From JAFAZJ01 sp964437145 (GTDB lineage Bacteria; Pseudomonadota; Alphaproteobacteria; Reyranellales; Reyranellaceae): DNA of 9,085 nt. The notes beneath the pieces were generated by a model, which was not told the origin of the DNA, made no database searches, and worked only from the letters and a program-made list of their open reading frames with translations. The translations under genes and the position numbers were made by a program. Of this stretch, positions 1 through 6,100 are shown one piece after another; the first letter of the stretch is position 1, and the number at the start of each line of letters is the position of its first letter. The stretch is from contig CAYTFW010000202.1 in the NCBI GenBank assembly GCA_964437145.1, positions 1 through 9,085 of the forward strand, read 5' to 3'.

Positions 1-290
1 ATGCCCACCGTGTCATGGATGCCGCTCTCGATGGCGAGCTTCAGCTTGGTGCCGACGCCGTCGGTGCCCGAGACCAGGATTGGATCCTTGAACCCGGCGG
101 CCTTGAGGTCGAACAGCGCGCCGAAACCGCCCAGCCCGCCCATGGTGCCGCGCCGGTCCGTCGACTTGGCCAGCGGTTTGATATGCTCGACCAGGGCGTC
201 GCCCGCGTCGATATCCACGCCGGCGGCCTTGTAGGTGAGCGGGGGATTGTTGTGGTCGCGGGAAGACGGCTTCAAGCGGCGCCCGATCAT
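1..290 (-). CDS. purM: Phosphoribosylformylglycinamidine cyclo-ligase (AIR synthetase), N-terminal part
   Basis: PurM uses ATP to close formylglycinamidine ribonucleotide into aminoimidazole ribonucleotide, the fifth step of de novo purine synthesis, in the cytosol. Only the first 96 codons lie in the window; the rest runs off the left edge. What is visible is typical of the family: LTYKAAGVDIDAGDALV (residues 18-34), then a glycine-rich KSTDRRGTMGGLGGFGALF (42-60), then SGTDGVGTKLKLA (74-86), part of the nucleotide-binding region. The ATG at 290 is the only in-frame ATG close to this block and gives about 17 residues before the conserved LTYK; a TTG at codon 6 is an alternative. No clear Shine-Dalgarno sequence precedes the ATG. 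It diverges from the DUF2066 gene across 44 bases. In many proteobacteria purM is followed by purN, which would lie outside the window. Identity is secure. Confidence 0.95.
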   Translation of the reverse strand, partial: MIGRRLKPSSRDHNNPPLTYKAAGVDIDAGDALVEHIKPLAKSTDRRGTMGGLGGFGALFDLKAAGFKDPILVSGTDGVGTKLKLAIESGIHDTVG

Positions 291-334
291 GCTAGAAATC
301 GGGCGCGAAAATACCCCATCGTCGAGGCATTGCA

Positions 335-1432
335 ATGGCGCCGCTCCCGACCCTCCGCCGCGTGCCGCGACTGATCATCGCGCTGGGTCTGGCGCTGGTC
401 TTGCCGTTGGTCCTGCCCGTGCCGGCGGCGCTGGCGCAGCGCGGCGATCCGATCTTCACCGTGGGCGGCGTGCTGATCGAGGTCACCGGTCCGGATCTGA
501 TCAAGGCGCGCGACAAGGCACTGCCCGACGCCGAGAAGAAGGCGCTGGAGCTTCTGGTCCGTCGACTCGTCGCCGAGGCGGATGTGGAAAAGTTGCCGCC
601 GCTGGAGCCGGCGCAGATCGAGACCATGGTGAGCGGATTCGAGTTCGAGAACGAGCGGACCTCGCCCAGCCGCTACGTCGCGTCGCTGCGCGTCGCCTTC
701 GTGCCCGACCAGGTCAGGAACTATCTGCGCGGCGCCGGCGTTCCCTTCGTCGATCGCATGGCGACGCCTATGCTGGTCGTGCCGTTGGTCCGCTCCAAGG
801 CCGGCGTATCGCCGCTGGAAGAGCGCACGGAGTGGCGCGACGCCTGGACGCGCGTCGTGACGATCGACGGCATCGTGCCCATGACCCTGATCAAGGCCGA
901 CAAGCCCGACCAGGACGCGATGAGCCCCGAGCAGGCTTTCGTCGGCGACATGGCGGCGGTCGCCAAGCTGGCCGAGCGCTACAACGCCAAGCGCGTCCTG
1001 GTGATGATCGCCACCGGCGAGCCGGAGGGGCCCTACACCATCTCCTCGGTGGTGCATGAGCTCGCGATCGGCGAGCGTTTCGAGCAGCCGCAGGTCACCG
1101 GCATCGCCGCCGGCAAGCTGCTCGAGGCGGCGGTGCGCCAGCGCACGCGCATCGAGGAGGACTACAAGGCGATCGCCATGGTGTCGCGCGACTGGGCCAA
1201 CGCGCTCGACGCGGTGGTGCCGATCAAGGCGCTGGAGGAGTGGATCAAGATCCGCAAGCGGCTACAGCACTCGCCGATCGTCCGTCGCGTCAACGTGCGC
1301 GCGCTGGAGAGCGAGCGGGCCTATGTGCGGCTCGAGCATTACGGCACCCGCGAGCAGCTTTCGAAGTCGCTGGGTCAGCTCAATCTGGCGCTGCGCGAGC
1401 AGGCCGGCCAATTCGTGATCGTCGAGCGCTGA
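335..1432 (+). CDS. Exported DUF2066 domain protein
   Basis: The protein has 365 residues and unknown molecular function. Residues 1-34 form a signal peptide: basic RRVPR, a long hydrophobic stretch rich in Leu/Val/Pro, and a likely cleavage after ALA-34 before QRGDP. The mature part opens with FTVGGVLIEVTG and KARDKALPDAEKKALELLVRRL, the pattern of the DUF2066 family of proteobacterial envelope proteins. The remainder is a mixed alpha/beta protein with a conserved-looking C-terminal half (VVHELAIGERF, RVNVRALESERAYVRL, GQLNLALREQ). There are no cysteines or recognisable catalytic motifs. The ATG at 335 has GAGG at 324-327 seven bases upstream, supporting the start. It is the first gene of a tight plus-strand run, ending one base before the next start, so it is probably co-transcribed with the phospholipid synthase, transporter and HdaA. 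The signal peptide suggests a periplasmic location. The family call is good; its role is unknown. Confidence 0.85.
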   Translation: MAPLPTLRRVPRLIIALGLALVLPLVLPVPAALAQRGDPIFTVGGVLIEVTGPDLIKARDKALPDAEKKALELLVRRLVAEADVEKLPPLEPAQIETMVSGFEFENERTSPSRYVASLRVAFVPDQVRNYLRGAGVPFVDRMATPMLVVPLVRSKAGVSPLEERTEWRDAWTRVVTIDGIVPMTLIKADKPDQDAMSPEQAFVGDMAAVAKLAERYNAKRVLVMIATGEPEGPYTISSVVHELAIGERFEQPQVTGIAAGKLLEAAVRQRTRIEEDYKAIAMVSRDWANALDAVVPIKALEEWIKIRKRLQHSPIVRRVNVRALESERAYVRLEHYGTREQLSKSLGQLNLALREQAGQFVIVER

Positions 1433-1433
1433 C

Positions 1434-2033
1434 GTGGTGATGCGCGCCGTCTTCGCGCAACTGCCCAACGCGCTCAGCCTGGCGCGGCTGGGCTGCGCGC
1501 CGGCGATGGTCTGGGCGATCGTGGCGGTCGAGCATGCGGCGGCGTTCTGGATCTTCCTCTCAGCCGGCGTCTCGGACGCGCTCGACGGCTTCCTCGCCAA
1601 GCGCTTCAAGCTCAACAGCGTGCTGGGCGCCTATCTCGATCCGATCGCCGACAAGGCGCTCTTGGTCACAACCTATGTCGTGCTCGCGGCCTATGGCTGG
1701 CTGCCGGTCTGGCTGGTGGCGCTGGTCGTGTTCCGCGACCTGCTGATCGTCGGCGGCGCCCTGCTGGTGCGCATCGTGACGCACAGCCTGACGATGCGGC
1801 CGATGATGATCAGCAAGATCAACACCGTGGCGCAGATCGCGTTGGCGGCCTGGGTGCTGACCGGCCTCGCGTTCGGTTTCCAGGACGCCACGATATCGCG
1901 CGTGGCGATCTATGCCGTCGCGGTGACGACGGTGCTGTCCGGCGGCGCCTATGTGGTCACGGGTTGGCGGCATGTGGGGGCATGGGAAAACACAAGTCCG
2001 GGCAGTTCGAGGCCGGGCGACGGGGGCGCATGA
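1434..2033 (+). CDS. CDP-alcohol phosphatidyltransferase, cardiolipin-synthase-like
   Basis: This 199-residue integral membrane enzyme should transfer a phosphatidyl group from a CDP-diacylglycerol-type donor to an alcohol acceptor in the inner membrane. The family signature is clear: D48, D51-G52, A55-K56, G65, D69 and D73 fit DxxDGxxAR(x8)GxxxDxxxD, except that the usual Arg is Lys56, followed by Arg57. The DPIADKALL segment, VFRDLLI and, further on, P123 with ISKINTVAQ (126-134) resemble eukaryote-type (CAP-family) cardiolipin synthases more than PgsA. The acceptor could be phosphatidylglycerol (cardiolipin) or glycerol-3-phosphate (PgsA-type); sequence alone does not settle it. The start has GTG-GTG-ATG in a row (1434, 1437, 1440); any of the three is possible and no strong Shine-Dalgarno sequence is visible, suggesting coupling to the DUF2066 gene that ends at 1432. 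The stop overlaps the next ATG by four bases. Confidence 0.9.
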   Translation: MVMRAVFAQLPNALSLARLGCAPAMVWAIVAVEHAAAFWIFLSAGVSDALDGFLAKRFKLNSVLGAYLDPIADKALLVTTYVVLAAYGWLPVWLVALVVFRDLLIVGGALLVRIVTHSLTMRPMMISKINTVAQIALAAWVLTGLAFGFQDATISRVAIYAVAVTTVLSGGAYVVTGWRHVGAWENTSPGSSRPGDGGA

Positions 2034-3115
2034 ACGCGACCAAGCATCTCAGGTTCTGGCTGATCGGCGGCGCGCTGTTCGTCTTGGCGCTGTGGCTGCT
2101 GCGCGACATGCTGTTGCCGTTCGTGGCCGGCATCGCCATCGCCTACTTCCTCGACCCGCTGGTCGAGCGCCTGCAAAAGCCGCTGCGATCGCGCGCCCTC
2201 GCCACCCTGGTGACGTTGGTGCTGGTCTCGCTGGTCATGGTCGGCCTGGCGCTGGCGATCGTGCCGATGATCGTCGACCAGGCGCAGAGCCTCGCGGCCA
2301 AGATGCCGCAGCACATCGCGCGCCTGTACCAGCGGGTCCAGCCGCTGCTCGATCCGGTGCGCGAACGCCTGGGCATGGCGCCCGGCTCCGCCGGGGCCAA
2401 CGTCGAAGGTGCCGCCGGCATGGCCGGTGACGCGCTGAAATTCATCAGCGCGTTTCTCGGCAGAATCCTCAGCCAGGGCTTCGCGGTACTGAACGTCCTG
2501 GCGCTGGTCTTCCTGACGCCGGTGATCGCGTTCTACCTGATGCGCGACTGGCCGCGCCTGATCGCCATCGTCGACGGGCTGCTGCCGCGCAACCAGGCGC
2601 CCGCGATCCGCCAGATCGCCCGCGACTCCAACCGCGCCGTCGGTGGCTATGTTCGCGGCCAGGCGATCGTCTGCCTGTCGCTGGCGGTCTTCTACAGCGC
2701 GGCCCTGATGATCGTGGGTCTCGATTTCGGCCTGATCATCGGCCTGATCATCGGCGTGATCGCCTTCATCCCCTTCATCGGCAGCTGGGTCGGCGCCATC
2801 CTGGCGATCGGCATGGCGCTGGCGCAGTTCCCGCCGGACTGGATCAAGGTGGGAATCGTGCTGGCCATCTTCGGCCTCGGCCAGTTTCTCGAAGGCAACA
2901 TCCTCACGCCCAAGCTGGTCGGCGATCGTGTCGGCGTTCATGCCGTCTGGCTGATGTTCGCGTTGCTCGCCGGCGGCGCGCTGTTCGGCTTTGTCGGCCT
3001 GCTGCTGTCGGTGCCGGTCGCCGCCGTGCTCGGCGTCGTCGTGCGCTTCTTCGTCGCCCGTTATCGGGAGAGCGCGTATTACCGCGGCGAGCCGGGCACT
3101 CAGCCGCCGGCATGA
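2030..3115 (+). CDS. AI-2E family (PerM/DUF20) membrane transporter
   Basis: This is a 361-residue polytopic inner-membrane protein of the AI-2E exporter superfamily. N-terminal hydrophobic helices (about residues 8-40 and 58-82) are followed by a soluble stretch with many charged residues (about 85-145) and a membrane-rich C-terminal half. Family hallmarks are IAFIPFIGSWVGA near residues 244-256, GQFLEGNILTPKLVGDRVG near 284-302, and LLAGGALFGFVGLLLSVPVAA after it. Named members export autoinducer-2, but many homologues have other or unknown substrates (some are Na+/H+ antiporters), so no substrate is assigned. The start is placed at the ATG at 2030 (MNATKHLRFW), which overlaps the previous stop as ATGA and is preceded by a G-rich stretch. 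An in-frame ATG at 1982 would add 16 residues inside the upstream gene and is less likely. The stop overlaps the hdaA start, again as ATGA. Confidence 0.9.
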   Translation: MNATKHLRFWLIGGALFVLALWLLRDMLLPFVAGIAIAYFLDPLVERLQKPLRSRALATLVTLVLVSLVMVGLALAIVPMIVDQAQSLAAKMPQHIARLYQRVQPLLDPVRERLGMAPGSAGANVEGAAGMAGDALKFISAFLGRILSQGFAVLNVLALVFLTPVIAFYLMRDWPRLIAIVDGLLPRNQAPAIRQIARDSNRAVGGYVRGQAIVCLSLAVFYSAALMIVGLDFGLIIGLIIGVIAFIPFIGSWVGAILAIGMALAQFPPDWIKVGIVLAIFGLGQFLEGNILTPKLVGDRVGVHAVWLMFALLAGGALFGFVGLLLSVPVAAVLGVVVRFFVARYRESAYYRGEPGTQPPA

Positions 3116-3801
3116 CCCGACAATTGCCGCTCGATCTGTCGGGCGATCCCTCCTACCGCCGCGACGACTTCCTGCCGGCGCAGGCCAACGCCGTCGCCCT
3201 GGCCTGGGTCGAGCGCTGGCCCGCCTGGCCTGGTCCGGTTCTGGCATTGGCTGGCCCGGCGGGCAGCGGCAAGACGCACTTGCTGCGGATCTGGGCCGAG
3301 CGCGCGCAGGCGCGTTTGCTGACGCCGGCCGACCTTTCGGTCGGCGCGTTCCCCGCCGTGCTCGACCTTATCGGTGCGGCGACCTCGATCGCGCTCGACG
3401 ACGCCCAGGGCGTGGCTGGGGACGCCGACCGCGAGCGCCAGCTGTTCCACTTGTTCAACTGGCTGCGCGAGCGCGGCGGCTGGCTGGTGATGGCCGCCGT
3501 CGAGCCGCCCTCGCGCTGGCCGGTGGCGCTGCCGGATCTCGCATCGCGTCTGCGCACGGCGCAGGTCGCCCAGATCGACTCGCCCGACGACGCGCTGCTC
3601 GCCGCCGTGCTGGTGAAGCTTTTTCGCGATCGACAGGTGCAGATCACGGCCGACGTGGTCGATTACCTGATCCGGCGCATGGATCGTTCGCTCGCCGCGG
3701 CGCGCGCGATCGTCGACGCCGCCGATCACCAGGCGCTGGCGCAAAAGCGGCCGGTCTCGGTCAAGCTGCTGTCGGAACTGTTCGCGGACGACGACGGATA
3801 G
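3112..3801 (+). CDS. hdaA: HdaA, DnaA regulatory inactivator (DnaA-like AAA+ protein)
   Basis: HdaA binds the DNA polymerase sliding clamp and promotes hydrolysis of DnaA-bound ATP after initiation, limiting re-firing of the chromosome origin. The 229-residue protein has the expected compact plan. A clamp-binding peptide QLPLDL sits at residues 4-9. Walker A is GPAGSGKT at 48-55. Walker B is IALDD at 93-97. A DnaA-like lid follows, ending in RRMDRSLAAARAIVDA, which carries the sensor-2-type Arg. There is no DNA-binding domain IV, which distinguishes it from DnaA. The ATG at 3112 overlaps the transporter stop as ATGA, and starting there keeps the clamp motif at the extreme N-terminus as in the family, so the start is well supported. 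Placement directly after an AI-2E-family transporter is the usual alphaproteobacterial arrangement. Expression is probably tied to the upstream run. Confidence 0.92.
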   Translation: MTRQLPLDLSGDPSYRRDDFLPAQANAVALAWVERWPAWPGPVLALAGPAGSGKTHLLRIWAERAQARLLTPADLSVGAFPAVLDLIGAATSIALDDAQGVAGDADRERQLFHLFNWLRERGGWLVMAAVEPPSRWPVALPDLASRLRTAQVAQIDSPDDALLAAVLVKLFRDRQVQITADVVDYLIRRMDRSLAAARAIVDAADHQALAQKRPVSVKLLSELFADDDG

Positions 3802-3823
3802 GCTAGGCTCGCCGCCGCAACCT

Positions 3824-3831
3824 GGGAGGAG
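3824..3831 (+). promoter_or_regulatory. Strong ribosome binding site of the SDR gene
   Basis: GGGAGGAG lies three bases before the ATG at 3835; its GGAGG core ends about five bases from the start. It is the best Shine-Dalgarno match seen in the window. It follows a 33-base gap after hdaA, so the SDR gene is translated independently of hdaA rather than by coupling. Confidence 0.75.
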
Positions 3832-3834
3832 TTC

Positions 3835-4614
3835 ATGGATCTCGGAATCAAGGGCCGCAAGGCCATCGTCTGCGCCGCCAGCAAAGGGCTGGGCAAGGGC
3901 TGCGCCATGCATCTAGCGCGCGAGGGCGTCGACCTGGTGATCAACGCGCGCACGGCGAGCGAGCTGGAGGCGACGGCGGAGGAGATTCGCAAGGCGACCG
4001 GCGTGAAGGTCACCACGGTGGCGATCGACGTCACCACGCCCGAGGGCCGCGCCGCCGTGCTCAAGGCCTGCCCGGAGCCGGATATCGTGATCAACAACGC
4101 CGGCGGCCCGCCGCCGGGCGATTTCCGGGAATGGACCCGCGATCACTGGATCAAGGCGATCGACGCCAACATGCTGACCCCGATCGAGTTCATCAAGGCG
4201 ACGGTCGACGGCATGATGAAGCGCGGCTTCGGCCGCATCGTGAACATCACCTCGAGCTCGGTGAAGGCGCCGATCGACGTGCTGGGCCTGAGCAACGGCG
4301 CGCGCAGCGGCTTGACCGGCTTCGTCGCCGGCATCGCGCGCAAGACCGTGAAGCACGGTGTCACCATCAACGGCCTGCTGCCGGGTCCGTTCGACACCGA
4401 CCGTCTGCGCGGCACCATGGCGGCGCGCGCGCGCATGAACAATCGCAGCTTCGAGCAGGAGCGCGACCAGGCCGCCGCGGCGCATCCGGCGGGACGTTTC
4501 GGCACCGCCGACGAGTTCGGCGCAATGTGCGCCTTCCTGTGCAGCGTGCACGCCGGCTACATGACGGGCCAGAACGTCCTGATGGATGGTGGTCAGTATC
4601 CAGGCACCTACTGA
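3835..4614 (+). CDS. Atypical SDR-family protein lacking the catalytic Tyr and Lys
   Basis: This is a 259-residue Rossmann-fold short-chain dehydrogenase/reductase homologue, related to 3-oxoacyl-ACP reductases. It retains a cofactor loop in altered form (AASKGLGKG, 14-22; the first Gly of TGxxxGxG is Ala14), INNAGG (86-91), Ser140 in the VNITSSS strand, and a C-terminal GYMTGQNVLMDGGQYPG. Aligned without gaps to E. coli FabG from the catalytic Ser onward, the Tyr position is Ser153 and the Lys position is Arg157 (LSNGARSGL), so the YxxxK motif is missing. This matches what is known of the 'BKR-like SDR-like' subgroup (cd05344), described as lacking a perfect cofactor motif and tetrad. It may be a reductase with altered chemistry, a non-reductase, or a binding protein; substrate is unknown. 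The start is set by the strong Shine-Dalgarno sequence. It ends in TGATG, shared with the DUF2147 gene. Confidence 0.88.
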   Translation: MDLGIKGRKAIVCAASKGLGKGCAMHLAREGVDLVINARTASELEATAEEIRKATGVKVTTVAIDVTTPEGRAAVLKACPEPDIVINNAGGPPPGDFREWTRDHWIKAIDANMLTPIEFIKATVDGMMKRGFGRIVNITSSSVKAPIDVLGLSNGARSGLTGFVAGIARKTVKHGVTINGLLPGPFDTDRLRGTMAARARMNNRSFEQERDQAAAAHPAGRFGTADEFGAMCAFLCSVHAGYMTGQNVLMDGGQYPGTY

Positions 4615-5081
4615 TGCGCGGCGTGCGGTGTCTGGCGCCGGCCTTTCTGGCCGGCGCGCTGCTGGCGTCGCCGGCGTTCGCCGCCGATATCCACGGCGTC
4701 TGGCTCACCGAGTCGAAGGCGGCGCATGTCGAGATCTACAAGTGCCCGGATGCGACGAACGGCCCGGTCTGCGGCCGCATCGTGCGCCTGCTCGACCCCA
4801 AGGGCGCCGATGGCAAGCCGGTGAAGCCCGAGGACGCTGTCGACCACCGCAACCCAGACGCCAACCTGCGCACCCGCAAGGTGCTGCAGATGGTGTTCCT
4901 GTACGGTTTCAAGCCGGCCTCGACGGCCAACAGCTTCGAGGAGGGCGCGATCTACAGCGCCGAGGACGGCAAGACATACAGGGCCAATCTGTCGCTGCAG
5001 GCCGATGGCACGCTGCGGCTGCGCGGCTATGTCGGCGCGCCGATCCTCGGCAAGACGCAGATCTGGACTCGCGTGCGCTAG
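4614..5081 (+). CDS. Exported DUF2147 domain protein
   Basis: The protein has 155 residues and unknown biochemical function. Residues 1-24 form a signal peptide (MRGVRC, hydrophobic LAPAFLAGALLA, then SPAFA-A cleavage). The mature protein fits DUF2147 over its whole length: DIHGVWLTE at the start, VEIYKCP and GPVCGRIVRLLDP carrying two cysteines that could pair in the periplasm, the DGKP / DHRNPD / LRTRKVLQM stretch, GAIYSAEDGKTYRA, and RGYVGAPILGKTQIWTR at the end. It is predicted to be a small beta-rich periplasmic protein. The ATG at 4614 shares one base with the SDR stop (TGATG), and no good Shine-Dalgarno sequence is visible, so translation is probably coupled to the SDR gene. A longer reading frame upstream is only open sequence inside the SDR gene. 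A functional link to the SDR is suggested only by this coupling. Confidence 0.87.
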   Translation: MRGVRCLAPAFLAGALLASPAFAADIHGVWLTESKAAHVEIYKCPDATNGPVCGRIVRLLDPKGADGKPVKPEDAVDHRNPDANLRTRKVLQMVFLYGFKPASTANSFEEGAIYSAEDGKTYRANLSLQADGTLRLRGYVGAPILGKTQIWTRVR

Positions 5082-5111
5082 CGTGCAATCCGCATGAGAT
5101 TGATCACCTCC

Positions 5112-5177
5112 GTCATCCCGAGCGTAGCGAGGGATCTTTCCGAAGATGCAAAGATCCCTCGCTACGCTCGGGATGAC
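5112..5177 (+). repeat. Perfect 28-bp inverted repeat with 10-base loop (REP-like palindrome)
   Basis: Arms 5112-5139 and 5150-5177 are exact reverse complements separated by 10 bases (5140-5149). The left arm begins GTCATCCCGAGCGTAGCG and ends in GGGATCTTT. In either orientation the RNA would form one very stable hairpin. The left arm also has internal symmetry at 5115-5135: ATCCC pairs with GGGAT, then GA faces GA, then GC pairs with GC around a GTA loop. There is no U-run after the right arm, so it is not a standard intrinsic terminator. From memory, near-identical GTCATCCCGAGCG...GAGGGATCT palindromes are scattered between genes in many unrelated bacterial genomes; the copy number in this genome cannot be seen here. 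It ends eight bases before the yicC Shine-Dalgarno sequence. Confidence 0.9.
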
Positions 5178-5185
5178 AGGTCGAT

Positions 5186-5192
5186 GGGGGAG
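5186..5192 (+). promoter_or_regulatory. Ribosome binding site that fixes the TTG start of yicC
   Basis: GGGGGAG at 5186-5192 stands eight bases before TTG at 5201. The first in-frame ATG, at 5216, would be 23 bases away, too far for this site. An in-frame stop at 5174-5176 rules out any start further upstream. The site therefore supports the TTG. Confidence 0.65.
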
Positions 5193-5200
5193 AACAGGGT

Positions 5201-6100
5201 TTGCCGATACACAGCATGACGGGCTATGCGCGGGCGGAGGGCAGCGACGGACCATTGTCGTGGGCCTGGGAGGCGCGCAGCGTCAACGGCCGCACCCTGG
5301 AAGCACGCACGCGCGTGCCGCCCGGCTACGAGCGCCTCGATCATCAAGCGCGCGCCGCCGTCGGCGAGGCGGTGAAGCGCGGCAATGTCTCGATCTCGCT
5401 CACCGTCACCGAGCGCCGCACCAGCCAGCCGCCGCGCGTCAATCGTGAGCTTGTGCGCGAGCTGCTGGGCGTGATCGGCGAGCTCAGGACGCAGGGCGAG
5501 ATCGCCGCGCCCACCGCCGACGGGCTGCTGCGCGTGCGTGGCGTGCTGGAGGACGACCAGCCGGCCGCTCCGAGCGAGGAGGAGCTGACGCGACGCGACG
5601 CGGCCATCATGGTGTCGCTGAAGCGCGCGCTGGATGGCCTGTCGAAGTCGCGGGCGGAGGAGGGCGCGCGTCTCGACGTGATCCTCAAGCAGCGGATCGA
5701 TGAGGTGACCAACCTGTGCGAGCGGGCGGCGGGCCGCGCCGGCGCCCAGGCGGAGGTGGTGCGCACACGGTTCGAGACGCAACTCGCAGACGTGCTGGCC
5801 CGCGCGCCGGCTCTGAGCGAGGAACGGCTGGCGCAGGAAGTGGCGCTGCTGGTCGGAAAAGCCGACGTACGGGAGGAACTCGATCGGCTGTCGGCGCATA
5901 TCGCGCAGGCCCGCGATCTGCTGGCCGGCGGCGGGCGCAACCAGCCGGTGGGGCGCAAGTTCGATTTCCTCTGCCAGGAGTTCAATCGCGAGGCCAATAC
6001 GCTGTGCTCGAAGTCAGCCGATATCGAGCTCACGCGCATCGGCATCGAGCTCAAGAGCGCCATCGAGCAGATGCGCGAGCAGGTGCAGAATGTCGAATGA
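5201..6100 (+). CDS. yicC: YicC-family endoribonuclease
   Basis: This is a 299-residue cytoplasmic protein of the YicC/YloC family. Members from E. coli have been reported as RNases acting on RNA, including the small RNA RyhB; the targets in this organism are unknown. The N-terminal YicC-like domain opens with IHSMTGYARAEG and has EARSVNGRTLEARTRVPPGYERLD and VKRGNVSISLTV. A charged helical middle follows, and the C-terminal DUF1732 domain shows VGRKFDFLCQEFNREANTLCSKS and IELTRIGIELKSAIEQMREQVQNVE, an almost textbook family ending. Length is normal. The start is TTG (5201), chosen from the Shine-Dalgarno position and because it restores the family's I-x-SMTG N-terminus. The 3' end overlaps gmk by 11 bases, the usual yicC-gmk pairing in alphaproteobacteria. 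The long inverted repeat lies in its presumed leader or just upstream. Confidence 0.93.
   Translation: MPIHSMTGYARAEGSDGPLSWAWEARSVNGRTLEARTRVPPGYERLDHQARAAVGEAVKRGNVSISLTVTERRTSQPPRVNRELVRELLGVIGELRTQGEIAAPTADGLLRVRGVLEDDQPAAPSEEELTRRDAAIMVSLKRALDGLSKSRAEEGARLDVILKQRIDEVTNLCERAAGRAGAQAEVVRTRFETQLADVLARAPALSEERLAQEVALLVGKADVREELDRLSAHIAQARDLLAGGGRNQPVGRKFDFLCQEFNREANTLCSKSADIELTRIGIELKSAIEQMREQVQNVE

Noticed and set aside
291..334. Possible divergent promoters in the 44-base gap between purM and the DUF2066 gene
   Set aside because: The AT-richer stretch GAAAATA is suggestive, but no spaced -35/-10 pair could be supported on either strand.
287..1057. Open frame of 256 codons on the minus strand, opposite the DUF2066 gene
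   Set aside because: Composition is His/Arg/Asp-rich antisense shadow. The plus-strand product has a proper signal peptide and family match.
1949..3247. Open frame of 432 codons on the minus strand, opposite the transporter gene
   Set aside because: The translation is dominated by Arg/Asp/Gln/His repeats typical of the reverse frame of GC-rich genes, with no domain. The plus-strand transporter and HdaA explain the sequence.
4131..4613. In-frame extension of the DUF2147 gene upstream into the SDR gene
   Set aside because: The extension lies wholly inside the SDR gene in another frame. The true N-terminus is marked by a signal peptide beginning at 4614.
5112..5177. Inverted repeat as a Rho-independent terminator of the SDR-DUF2147 pair
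   Set aside because: No U-tract follows either arm, so it does not meet the usual criterion; annotated as a repeat instead.
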